A stretch of DNA of 64,000 nucleotides, taken from Paraperibacillus esterisolvens. GTDB taxonomy: Bacteria; Bacillota; Bacilli; Bacillales; DSM-1321. Below are positions 1-7,778 of this stretch, one piece after another. Under the pieces are notes generated by a model. The model had not been told where the DNA came from and did not search any database. It saw only the letters and a program-made list of their open reading frames with translations. The translations under genes were made by a program, and so were the position numbers. Each line of letters begins with the position of its first letter. Position 1 is the first letter of the stretch. The DNA is taken from contig NZ_CP143545.1 of assembly GCF_046237625.1 (NCBI RefSeq), forward strand, positions 3,658,001 through 3,722,000, given 5' to 3'.

Positions 1-661
1 TTCCGTTTGCTGTCTTGGCCTTCAGCTCATTCACCTGCAGCTTTTCCCCGTAGAAGGAACCGTTGAATAACCTGATTTTAATTTTTTCATATATTGTATC
101 CGGCACATAAATTTTCGCGTTAATCTTCATCCATTTCTGGCTGTTGGTGAATTGAAATTCGCCGTTCTCCACAGTGAATATCGTATCTCTCATAAACAGT
201 CCAACCGCTTCCGATTGTTCTTTAGCACGATACACTTTCGCCTTGCACTCCACCCGCACTTCCGCGCTGCCCCAGGGAATCAAATCTACCTGCCCATTTG
301 CAACATCCACCAATATCGATGAAAAGGCTGCATCTTGCTGCTGAAAGATATACGACACATCAAGGCTGCTGCCAAAGTTAAAATCCAGGTCGGAATCTTT
401 AATTTTAGTCAGAGCCATGTCTACAAAATCAAAAAGTTTATCCTTCGCCGCCATAACCTTATAATTCAAAGAATCTTGTTTTGCCTGACTTCCCGGATTG
501 ATTCCGCTGCCCGCTGAACCCTTCTCCAGGCTGCTGGATAACTGGAGCTTTTTTTCTTCTTTGCCCTCTTTTTCAAGAAGCTCCAGTAAATTTAAAGCTT
601 CGGCAGCTGAAAGCTTCCCTTGTTCAACCATCTCCAGAACACGTTTCTTTTCTTCCTTCAT
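1..661 (-). CDS. yvlB: YvlB-like DUF4097 protein, C-terminus beyond window
   Basis: The minus-strand frame is open from ATG 661 to the window edge, giving 220 codons with no stop. The N-terminus (MKEEKKRVLEMVEQGKLSAAE) is the short helical SHOCT-like segment typical of YvlB. After a low-complexity linker comes a beta-rich DUF4097 region whose end lies outside the window. It has no signal peptide. A good ribosome site (GGAGGAGGG, read on the minus strand) precedes the ATG. It lies directly downstream of yvlA, as in B. subtilis, where the yvl genes belong to the envelope-stress response. Its molecular function is not known. Confidence 0.75.
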   Translation of the reverse strand, partial: MKEEKKRVLEMVEQGKLSAAEALNLLELLEKEGKEEKKLQLSSSLEKGSAGSGINPGSQAKQDSLNYKVMAAKDKLFDFVDMALTKIKDSDLDFNFGSSLDVSYIFQQQDAAFSSILVDVANGQVDLIPWGSAEVRVECKAKVYRAKEQSEAVGLFMRDTIFTVENGEFQFTNSQKWMKINAKIYVPDTIYEKIKIRLFNGSFYGEKLQVNELKAKTANG

Positions 662-686
662 ACCGAACCCTCCTCCAGTCTGTCTG

Positions 687-992
687 CTATTGCAATACTT
701 TTATACCTTTAACAATATTCCAGATCACCATAATAAAGCACAAGAAAGCATAAAACGCCAAACCTAAAATAAAGAAAAACGGCAGGCCGGAAAATCCAAA
801 CAAGTCTCCCGCCAGACCTGCTATTATGAACACTACTCCAACGAAGGGAATCAAATGGGAAAGCAGAGCCTTTTTCGCATTATCCCGTACAAAAAGATCG
901 TCAGATACAAAATAAATCACAATAGGCAGAAGAAACGGGGCAAAAAACACACTAAAATAACTCAATGACGATAAAAGTTTGCTTACATTCAT
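687..992 (-). CDS. yvlA: YvlA-like DUF4870 membrane protein
   Basis: This is a small integral membrane protein of about 101 residues with three hydrophobic segments, roughly residues 12-28, 45-64 and 72-92. That matches the DUF4870 family. Two start codons are possible. ATG 998 sits only 2 bases from the AAGGGAGA ribosome site, whereas ATG 992 is 8 bases away and is preferred. It is followed closely by yvlB, so the two are probably cotranscribed. No catalytic residues are evident and the function is unknown. Confidence 0.75.
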   Translation of the reverse strand: MNVSKLLSSLSYFSVFFAPFLLPIVIYFVSDDLFVRDNAKKALLSHLIPFVGVVFIIAGLAGDLFGFSGLPFFFILGLAFYAFLCFIMVIWNIVKGIKVLQ

Positions 993-1153
993 CAGCATAA
1001 TCTCCCTTGTACAAGCCCAAGGACGGACTTAAATCTATATTTATTTGTACGTTTTTCTTCTTGAAAAGTTTCAAATAACACGGTGATTCATTCGACAAAG
1101 CCTCCGACAAGGTTTTTATGCCGCCTTCGTTTCATTTCCCCGGAAATAGTGAG

Positions 1154-1197
1154 GTCGGGACCCTATTAATCAAGCGCTTGATTAATAGGGTTTCGAC
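1154..1197. repeat. Perfect 30-bp palindrome in intergenic region
   Basis: Positions 1161-1190 are a perfect inverted repeat with centre AAGCGCTT and arms CCCTATTAATC / GATTAATAGGG. One further A-T pair, then pairing with two G-T wobbles, extends it to about 1154-1197. It lies in the 360-bp gap between yvlA and uvrA. There is no U-tract on either side, so it is not a normal terminator. The AAGCGCTT centre recalls LacI- or TetR-type operators, but no adjacent regulator is present. Nothing else is evident in this gap except the uvrA terminator. Confidence 0.8.
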
Positions 1198-1324
1198 AAT
1201 TTCCTATGAAAACCTGCAGCCTTGCATCATTGGGATAGAAGCCTTCTTGGATCAAAACCGTTATAGATTCTACGCTCCCCCCGGGCATTCACCAGCCATC
1301 AGCATTTCCCCATATCCGAGCTAT

Positions 1325-1358
1325 ATAAAAAAGCAAGCCGGGTTTCCGGCTTGCTTTT
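1325..1358 (-). terminator. Terminator of uvrBA
   Basis: Read on the minus strand, AAAAGCAAGCCGG and its complement form a 13-bp stem with an AAAC loop followed by a run of T. It lies just past the uvrA stop codon. Confidence 0.85.
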
Positions 1359-1362
1359 CCAC

Positions 1363-4242
1363 TTACCCTTGGACATGCTGTTTTTCTTTCTGTTCAACCA
1401 GCTTTTCCATTCGCGATCTATCACGCTCAAGAATCGGGCGAAGATATTTCCCTGTATAAGACTCCTTGACTTCAGCGATTTGTTCCGGTGTCCCGGAAGC
1501 TAGAACGGTGCCTCCCTTGTCTCCCCCTTCAGGACCCAGGTCGACGATAAAATCGGCTGCCTTGATCACATCGAGGTTATGCTCGATGACAAGCACAGTG
1601 TCCCCATTGTCTACAAGACGCTGCAGGACGACCAGCAGACGTGAAATATCGTCCACATGAAGACCGGTAGTCGGCTCGTCAAGAATATAGAAGGAACGGC
1701 CTGTCGAGCGGCGGTGAAGCTCAGAAGCAAGCTTCACACGCTGCGCTTCTCCACCGGAAAGCGTTGTAGCCGGCTGCCCGAGTTTGACGTAGCCAAGGCC
1801 GACATCGTAAATCGTCTGAAGCTTCCGGCTGATTTTCGGGATATTCTCAAAGAATTCAAGAGAATCCTCTACAGTCATATCCAGCACATCTGAAATATTC
1901 TTGCCTTTATATTTCACTTCGAGTGTTTCACGGTTATAGCGTTTGCCATGGCATACTTCACAAGGAACATATACGTCCGGCAGGAAGTGCATCTCGATTT
2001 TAATGATGCCGTCTCCGCGGCAGGCCTCACAGCGGCCGCCTTTCACATTGAAACTGAAGCGCCCTTTCTTATAGCCGCGCACCTTGGCTTCATTCGTGGA
2101 AGCATAAACATCACGGATATCATCAAATACACCTGTATATGTGGCTGGATTGGACCGGGGAGTACGCCCGATGGGTGACTGATCAATATCAATGACCTTA
2201 TCCAGATAATCAATCCCCTTGATTTCCCGGTGCGCACCCGGCCGGCTTTTCGCCTTATGAAGTCTTTGTGCCAGTGCTTTGTGGAGAATCTCATTGATTA
2301 ATGTACTTTTCCCTGATCCGGAAACCCCGGTGACGGAGATGAACGTACCAAGCGGGAATTTTGCACTTACATTTTTCAGGTTATTTTCCTTTGCACCTTT
2401 TATTTCTATATAGCGTCCATCCGGCTTCCTTCGTTCCAGCGGAAGCGGTATGAATTTTTTACCTGATAGATATTGGCCTGTCAGTGAGTTCGGATCAGCC
2501 ATCACTTCTTCAGGAGTCCCGGCAGAAACGATGTTTCCGCCGTGCACTCCCGCACCTGGTCCAACATCAATCAAATAATCGGCGGCAAACATGGTGTCTT
2601 CATCGTGCTCTACAACAATCAGGGTGTTTCCGATATCCCTCATATCCTGCAGGGTTCCGATAAGGCGGTCATTATCCCGCTGATGCAGGCCGATCGACGG
2701 CTCATCAAGTATATAAAGTACGCCTGTCAGCCGGGAGCCGATCTGGGTGGCAAGCCTGATCCGCTGTGCCTCACCGCCTGAAAGAGTGCCTGCCGCCCTG
2801 CTTAATGTCAGATACTCCAGGCCGACATTCGCCAGGAAGCCGAGCCTTTCATTGATTTCCCTGAGGATCAGCCGGGCAATCTGCTCCTCTTTCGGAGTCA
2901 GGTTCAGGGAGCTGAAGAAATCGAGTGCCTCTTCAATCGACTGGCTGGTCACTTCACCGATATGCCTGTTCTGGATCAGGACAGCAAGTGTTTCCTTTTT
3001 AAGCCTGTAGCCCTTGCATGCAGGGCAGTTATGCTGGCCCATGTATTTCTCCATCTGCTCCCTTATATAATCAGAGCTGGTTTCCTTATAGCGGCGTTCA
3101 ACGTTTTTTATGACGCCTTCAAATTTAATGTAATTCTCGCGCACCTGGCCAAAATCATTTTTATAACGGAAATAGATTTTGTCTGTCTTGGAGCCGTACA
3201 GGATCTTTTCCAGCTGGTTGGACGGCAGGTCTTTCACTGGGATATCCATATCAATGCCATAATGATCGGCAACAGCCTCAAGCAGCTGGGGGTAATATTG
3301 AGAACTGGTCGGCTCCCAGGGAGCAACTGCGTGCTTCCGGAGAGACAGATCCCTAACCGGGATGACGAGTTCCTCATCCACTTCCAGCTTGGAGCCCAGG
3401 CCGTCACAATCCGGACAGGCGCCGAACGGGCTGTTGAAAGAAAACATCCGCGGCTCGAGTTCACCAATGGAAAAGCCGCAGATTGGACATGCATGATGCT
3501 CGCTGAACAGAAGCTCTTCGTCACCGATCACGTCGACGATGACTTTTCCGTCCCCAAGTTTCAGAGCACTTTCGATAGAGTCCGCAAGCCTTCCCTGAAT
3601 TCCTTCCTTTACGACGATCCGGTCTACGATTACCTCGATGGAGTGCTTCTTATTCTTTTCAAGCTCAATCTCATCACCGACATCATACATTTCACCATCG
3701 ACCCTCACACGCACATAGCCCTGCTTTTTAATATCCTCAAGGACTTTGGCATGAGTTCCCTTGCGGCCGGAGACGACAGGTGCGAGCACCTGCATCTTCG
3801 TCCTCTCCGGATACTGAAGCACCCGGTCCACCATCTGCTCGATGGTCTGGGAACTGATTTCTATATTGTGGATCGGGCACACAGGACGCCCAACCCTCGC
3901 AAAAAGGAGACGCAGGTAGTCATAGATTTCTGTTACCGTACCGACCGTGGAGCGCGGGTTCTTGCTGGTTGTTTTTTGATCAATGGAGATGGCCGGTGAC
4001 AGCCCCTCGATTGCGTCCACATCCGGCTTATCCATCTGTCCCAGGAATTGCCGCGCATAGGCAGACAGTGATTCAACGTACCTCCTCTGGCCTTCGGCGT
4101 ATACCGTATCAAAGGCCAGGGAGGACTTCCCGGAGCCCGACAGCCCGGTAAGCACAACAAGCTTGTCTCTCGGAATGGTGACATCGATATTTTTTAAATT
4201 GTGGGCCCTGGCTCCTTTTACGACAATTTTATCCATAGCCAT
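1363..4242 (-). CDS. uvrA: Excinuclease ABC subunit A
   Basis: UvrA (959 aa, the usual family length) is the damage-recognition ATPase of nucleotide excision repair. It acts as a cytoplasmic dimer that loads UvrB onto lesions. Two ABC modules are visible. The first has Walker A GLSGSGKSS near residue 32, and the second has GVSGSGKST near residue 640. Each half has a signature LSGGEAQR and a Walker B ILDEP. Zinc-binding CxxC pairs occur in the first module (CPICG, CPDCDG) and the second (CEACRGDG, CEVCHG). It starts 7 bases after the uvrB stop, forming a uvrB-uvrA operon. The protein looks intact. Confidence 0.97.
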   Translation of the reverse strand: MAMDKIVVKGARAHNLKNIDVTIPRDKLVVLTGLSGSGKSSLAFDTVYAEGQRRYVESLSAYARQFLGQMDKPDVDAIEGLSPAISIDQKTTSKNPRSTVGTVTEIYDYLRLLFARVGRPVCPIHNIEISSQTIEQMVDRVLQYPERTKMQVLAPVVSGRKGTHAKVLEDIKKQGYVRVRVDGEMYDVGDEIELEKNKKHSIEVIVDRIVVKEGIQGRLADSIESALKLGDGKVIVDVIGDEELLFSEHHACPICGFSIGELEPRMFSFNSPFGACPDCDGLGSKLEVDEELVIPVRDLSLRKHAVAPWEPTSSQYYPQLLEAVADHYGIDMDIPVKDLPSNQLEKILYGSKTDKIYFRYKNDFGQVRENYIKFEGVIKNVERRYKETSSDYIREQMEKYMGQHNCPACKGYRLKKETLAVLIQNRHIGEVTSQSIEEALDFFSSLNLTPKEEQIARLILREINERLGFLANVGLEYLTLSRAAGTLSGGEAQRIRLATQIGSRLTGVLYILDEPSIGLHQRDNDRLIGTLQDMRDIGNTLIVVEHDEDTMFAADYLIDVGPGAGVHGGNIVSAGTPEEVMADPNSLTGQYLSGKKFIPLPLERRKPDGRYIEIKGAKENNLKNVSAKFPLGTFISVTGVSGSGKSTLINEILHKALAQRLHKAKSRPGAHREIKGIDYLDKVIDIDQSPIGRTPRSNPATYTGVFDDIRDVYASTNEAKVRGYKKGRFSFNVKGGRCEACRGDGIIKIEMHFLPDVYVPCEVCHGKRYNRETLEVKYKGKNISDVLDMTVEDSLEFFENIPKISRKLQTIYDVGLGYVKLGQPATTLSGGEAQRVKLASELHRRSTGRSFYILDEPTTGLHVDDISRLLVVLQRLVDNGDTVLVIEHNLDVIKAADFIVDLGPEGGDKGGTVLASGTPEQIAEVKESYTGKYLRPILERDRSRMEKLVEQKEKQHVQG

Positions 4243-4249
4243 TTTCTAG

Positions 4250-6229
4250 TCATCCTTCCGCTTTGAGTTCTAATAATAGGTCACGAAGCTCGGCAGCCCG
4301 TTCGAAGTTCAGGGCTTTTGCTGCTTCCTTCATTTCTTTTTCCATATCGGCAATCAATTTTTCCCGTTCCTTCTTGTTCAGCTTCAGCGGCTGGCCTGCC
4401 GGGGTATAAGCTTCCTGCTCCTCGGCAGCATGTGTAGCCCGGATGGAGCCGCGGATTTCCTTCTGGATGGTCTGCGGCGTGATGCCGTGCTTCTCATTGT
4501 AGGCTTCCTGGATTTCCCGGCGGCGGCGGGTCTCATTGATGGCGATTTCCATGCTGTTTGTCATTTTATCCGCATACATGATCACATGGCCGTTCGCATT
4601 ACGGGCAGCACGCCCGATGGTCTGGATCAGCGACCTTTCAGAGCGGAGGAAGCCTTCCTTATCTGCGTCCAGGATGGCCACAAGGGAAACTTCCGGTATA
4701 TCCAGGCCCTCCCTGAGAAGGTTGATACCCACCAGAACATCATATTTCCCCATCCTCAGTTCACGGATGATTTCGATTCGTTCTAGAGTTTTTACCTCCG
4801 AATGCAGATATTGAACCTTAATTCCAATCTCTTTTAAGTAATCCGTGAGATCCTCAGACATTTTTTTCGTCAGGGTGGTGATCAGGACCCTCTCATTCTT
4901 CTGCATGCGGTCCTGGATTTCTCCAATCAGATCGTCAATCTGGCCCTGTATCGGCCTTATCTCAATATTAGGATCCAGGAGGCCGGTTGGACGGATGATC
5001 TGCTCAACCATTTCCGGGGTATGCTCAATTTCATAAGGTCCGGGCGTAGCCGAAACATAGATGGACTGCCCTACCTTTTCTTCGAATTCCTGGAACCGGA
5101 GCGGCCGGTTGTCCATTGCTGACGGCAGGCGGAAGCCATGATCCACAAGCACCTGCTTGCGCGCCTGGTCGCCATTGAACATTCCGCGGACCTGCGGCAG
5201 GGTGACGTGGGATTCATCCACTACCAGGAGGAAATCCTCAGGAAAATAATCGATGAGTGTGTAGGGAGTGGAGCCTGCCGGCCTTAGTGTGAGGTGGCGG
5301 GAGTAGTTCTCGATGCCGGAACAAAATCCCATTTCACGCATCATTTCCAGGTCATACCTCGTCCTCTGTTCAAGACGCTGGGCTTCAAGCAGCTTGTCAT
5401 CCTCCCTCAGTTCTTCGAGCCTTTCCTCAAGCTCCCGTTCGATGTTCTGGATTGCAATCCTCATCTTTTCTTCACGAGTTACGAAGTGGGATGCCGGGAA
5501 GATGGCTACATGGTCCCTCTCGCCAAGAATTTCCCCGGTCAGGGCATCCACTTCCCGGATGCGGTCGATTTCATCGCCGAAGAATTCAACCCGGATACAG
5601 TGCTCATCCCTTGAAGCCGGGAAGATTTCCACAACATCGCCGCGGACGCGGAAGGTTCCGCGCTGGAAATCTATATCGTTCCTCTCATACTGGATATCTA
5701 CAAGCTTCCTTAACAGCTGGTTCCTCTCGATTTCCATTCCGGTCCGGAGCGACAGCACCATTTCCCGGTATTCCTCAGGAGAACCGAGGCCATAGATGCA
5801 CGACACACTTGCGATCACAATAACATCTTTCCGCTCAAACAAGGACGATGTGGCAGAGTGGCGCAGCTTGTCGATTTCATCATTGATGCTGGAGTCTTTT
5901 TCAATGAAAGTATCCGTCTGCGGCACATACGCTTCTGGCTGATAATAATCGTAGTAGCTGACAAAATACTCTACTGCATTATTGGGGAAGAATTCCTTGA
6001 ATTCGCTGTAAAGCTGGCCGGCAAGCGTTTTATTGTGAGCCATGACCAGTGTGGGCTTATTGACTTCCTTTATGACATTGGAGATGGTAAAGGTCTTGCC
6101 TGTACCTGTTGCCCCGAGCAGCGTCTGATGCTGCTTCCCTTCCCGCAGGCCGGCCACAATCTCCTTGATTGCGCCAGGCTGGTCCCCCTGAGGGCTGTAT
6201 TTTGAAACTAATTCAAATTGCTGGTTCAC
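4250..6229 (-). CDS. uvrB: Excinuclease ABC subunit B
   Basis: UvrB is the DNA-dependent helicase-like subunit of the UvrABC nuclease that verifies damage and recruits UvrC. Visible features are Walker A GATGTGKT near residue 40, the beta-hairpin region (YYDYYQPEAY), the DESH motif VVDESHVTLP, helicase motif VI (QTIGRAARN), and a C-terminal UVR domain (LIADMEKEMKEAAKALNFE). A longer frame opens at ATG 6244, but the GGGAGGT ribosome site falls inside it. It is placed correctly for GTG 6229, giving MNQQFELVSKYSPQGDQ (659 aa), the expected family N-terminus. A LexA-like box lies upstream. Confidence 0.96.
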   Translation of the reverse strand: MNQQFELVSKYSPQGDQPGAIKEIVAGLREGKQHQTLLGATGTGKTFTISNVIKEVNKPTLVMAHNKTLAGQLYSEFKEFFPNNAVEYFVSYYDYYQPEAYVPQTDTFIEKDSSINDEIDKLRHSATSSLFERKDVIVIASVSCIYGLGSPEEYREMVLSLRTGMEIERNQLLRKLVDIQYERNDIDFQRGTFRVRGDVVEIFPASRDEHCIRVEFFGDEIDRIREVDALTGEILGERDHVAIFPASHFVTREEKMRIAIQNIERELEERLEELREDDKLLEAQRLEQRTRYDLEMMREMGFCSGIENYSRHLTLRPAGSTPYTLIDYFPEDFLLVVDESHVTLPQVRGMFNGDQARKQVLVDHGFRLPSAMDNRPLRFQEFEEKVGQSIYVSATPGPYEIEHTPEMVEQIIRPTGLLDPNIEIRPIQGQIDDLIGEIQDRMQKNERVLITTLTKKMSEDLTDYLKEIGIKVQYLHSEVKTLERIEIIRELRMGKYDVLVGINLLREGLDIPEVSLVAILDADKEGFLRSERSLIQTIGRAARNANGHVIMYADKMTNSMEIAINETRRRREIQEAYNEKHGITPQTIQKEIRGSIRATHAAEEQEAYTPAGQPLKLNKKEREKLIADMEKEMKEAAKALNFERAAELRDLLLELKAEG

Positions 6230-6446
6230 AAGAGAACCTCCCATCCATGATCTTTAGATAAAATAAAAAAGCACCAGTTATTATTAAATCCTGTAAAACG
6301 GCTGAAATAACTAAAGCGCTCTGTTCTGCTTATTTATAAGTAAAGACATATTCCCTAAAATGCATACCTTGGAACTGCCTTTTGATGTCATTCTCGCTTT
6401 ACTCAAACATTTTACCACAAAGCGCCTAAAAAAAACCAACAAAAAG

Positions 6447-6460
6447 CGAACGGATATTCC
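6447..6460 (-). promoter_or_regulatory. LexA (DinR) SOS box upstream of uvrBA
   Basis: The sequence CGAACGGATATTCC matches 13 of 14 positions of the Bacillus LexA consensus CGAAC-RNRY-GTTYC. It lies about 220 bases upstream of the uvrB GTG. A TAAAAT -10-like element occurs nearer the gene, at about 6405-6412 on the minus strand. uvrBA is a known LexA target in B. subtilis, which supports the assignment. Confidence 0.6.
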
Positions 6461-6512
6461 TATTTTCAAGCCCCATTTTTTGTAAGTTTCACTCCTGCGT
6501 TCCACTGCATCA

Positions 6513-6541
6513 AAAAGGCACCCGGAATTCAGGTGCCTTTC
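6513..6541 (-). terminator. Terminator overlapping the csbA 3' end
   Basis: AAAGGCACC and GGTGCCTTT form a 9-bp stem followed by T residues on the minus strand. The csbA stop codon lies within the hairpin, so csbA is probably transcribed separately from uvrBA. Confidence 0.8.
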
Positions 6542-6759
6542 TTCTTCTTTTTTTTCATAAATGTATTGGAGAAAAAAAATCCGGCGGTCAATGAGAATGC
6601 ATCTATGATAATCAGAAGCCAGCTGTCTGTATATCCTTTATAAACTGAAACAGCGATCAATGCCACTGTAAGGATCAGGGAGACAACCTGATTGAATGTG
6701 ACTCTCGTAAACAGCATTACCATAAGGCCCGGAAGAAACAAGGCAGAGAGAAATTTCAG
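6529..6759 (-). CDS. csbA: CsbA-like small membrane protein, CTG start
   Basis: This is a two-to-three-helix membrane protein ending in a lysine-rich tail (KKKKKK). The conserved MLFTRVTFN and KGYT blocks match B. subtilis CsbA, a 76-residue protein of the general stress regulon and unknown function. The in-frame TTG at 6741 would remove the first six residues. The AAAAAGGAG ribosome site points instead to CTG 6759, preceded by an in-frame TGA. That gives MKFLSALFLPGLMVMLF and exactly 76 residues. Position next to uvrBA is conserved with B. subtilis. No clear sigma-B promoter was seen. Confidence 0.8.
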   Translation of the reverse strand: MKFLSALFLPGLMVMLFTRVTFNQVVSLILTVALIAVSVYKGYTDSWLLIIIDAFSLTAGFFFSNTFMKKKKKKGT

Positions 6760-6929
6760 GGAGGATCACTCCTTTTTCTGCTATCGATTTGATACATCCA
6801 TTCTATTATATGTTCCTGTTATTATCATCTTTTATTTAACAGCGGCTGGGTTTTCTTCCCTTGCCGCCTGCTAATAGATATAATAGCATAAAAATATACT
6901 TTCAATGTTCTGCATCAGGGAGGATCCAT

Positions 6930-7724
6930 ATGAAGAAAATGATTTACATATGCCTGGCATTGCTGTTGTCCTTTGCATCACTATACGGGTGTGCGGCAGA
7001 GGATGATAAAAAAGCGGACCCGCCAAAGGATACGGCTGTGGAGGAAAAGCCAGCCCAGGGCAGCTCCAAAAACCGTCAGGAGCTGAAACGTCCGGCAAAG
7101 GGCTTGAAAGGGATGGTCGTTAATGTTGTAGACGGCGATACGATTGATGTGAAACTCACAAACGGGAAAAATGAAAGAGTGCGCCTTATTTTGGTCGACA
7201 CCCCTGAAACGAAGCACCCCAAACTCGAGGTCCAGCCTTTCGGGAAGGAAGCATCCCAGTATACAGCCGCCAGCCTGATGGCGAGGGAGGTGCTGCTGGA
7301 GCTTGACGCTGAGGAAAGAGATCAATACGGCCGGCTTCTGGCTTATGTCTGGCAGGGGGATGTGCTGTTCAATGAAATTCTGATCCGTGAAGGCCTGGCC
7401 AGAACTGCTGTATACCCGCCGAACACTAAATATGTCGATCAATTCCGCAAAGCAGAGAGCGATGCGCGGAAGGCATCTAAGGGAATATGGAGCATAGAGG
7501 ATTACGCTCAGGAGGATGGCTATAACACAAGCACCCGCAAGCCTGCTTCTGGCACGCCTGATCAGGCCGGCAGCTGCGAGGGAAAAATCAAGGGAAATGA
7601 AAATTCCCATGTTTACCATGTTCCCGGCGGCAGTTTTTATGACAGCCCGAAAAAAGAAAACATCGTCTGGTTCTGTTCCGAAAAAGAGGCACAGGATGCA
7701 GGCTACCGCAAAGCTATAAAATAG
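6930..7724 (+). CDS. Thermonuclease (SNase-like) lipoprotein
   Basis: This is a secreted, lipid-anchored nuclease of 264 aa. A signal peptide ends in the lipobox LYGC, with Cys near residue 21, followed by a charged linker. The staphylococcal-nuclease-like domain spans about residues 60-190. It keeps the calcium and catalytic residues: Asp in VVDGDTIDV, Arg-Asp-Glu in VRLILVDTPE, and Arg in QYGRLLAYVW. A small C-terminal Excalibur/Ada-like motif follows (HVYHVPGGSFYD). ATG 6930 is chosen for its GGGAGG site 6 bases upstream and the signal peptide it gives. It is a monocistronic unit. It resembles B. subtilis YncB-type nucleases. Confidence 0.9.
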   Translation: MKKMIYICLALLLSFASLYGCAAEDDKKADPPKDTAVEEKPAQGSSKNRQELKRPAKGLKGMVVNVVDGDTIDVKLTNGKNERVRLILVDTPETKHPKLEVQPFGKEASQYTAASLMAREVLLELDAEERDQYGRLLAYVWQGDVLFNEILIREGLARTAVYPPNTKYVDQFRKAESDARKASKGIWSIEDYAQEDGYNTSTRKPASGTPDQAGSCEGKIKGNENSHVYHVPGGSFYDSPKKENIVWFCSEKEAQDAGYRKAIK

Positions 7725-7726
7725 AA

Positions 7727-7772
7727 AAAGATGGGGCCCGCCTTTTAAAAGGAGCTGGCCTCATCTTTTTCT
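7727..7772. terminator. Bidirectional terminator
   Basis: GAAAAAGATG and CATCTTTTTC arms flank an imperfect inner stem between the convergent nuclease and cadA genes. T-runs are present on both strands. Confidence 0.8.
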
Positions 7773-7778
7773 ATTATT

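Noticed and set aside
1118..1459. A 113-codon plus-strand frame across the 30-bp palindrome and uvrA terminator
   Set aside because: It runs through a palindrome and a terminator hairpin into the uvrA 3' end and has no ribosome site.
2962..3999. A 345-codon plus-strand open frame opposite uvrA
   Set aside because: It lies wholly antisense to a conserved uvrA, has no ribosome site and no recognisable protein motif. It reflects the codon bias of uvrA.
6311..6505. A 64-codon minus-strand frame between csbA and uvrB
   Set aside because: It overlaps the LexA box and the uvrB promoter region, with no ribosome site or family resemblance.
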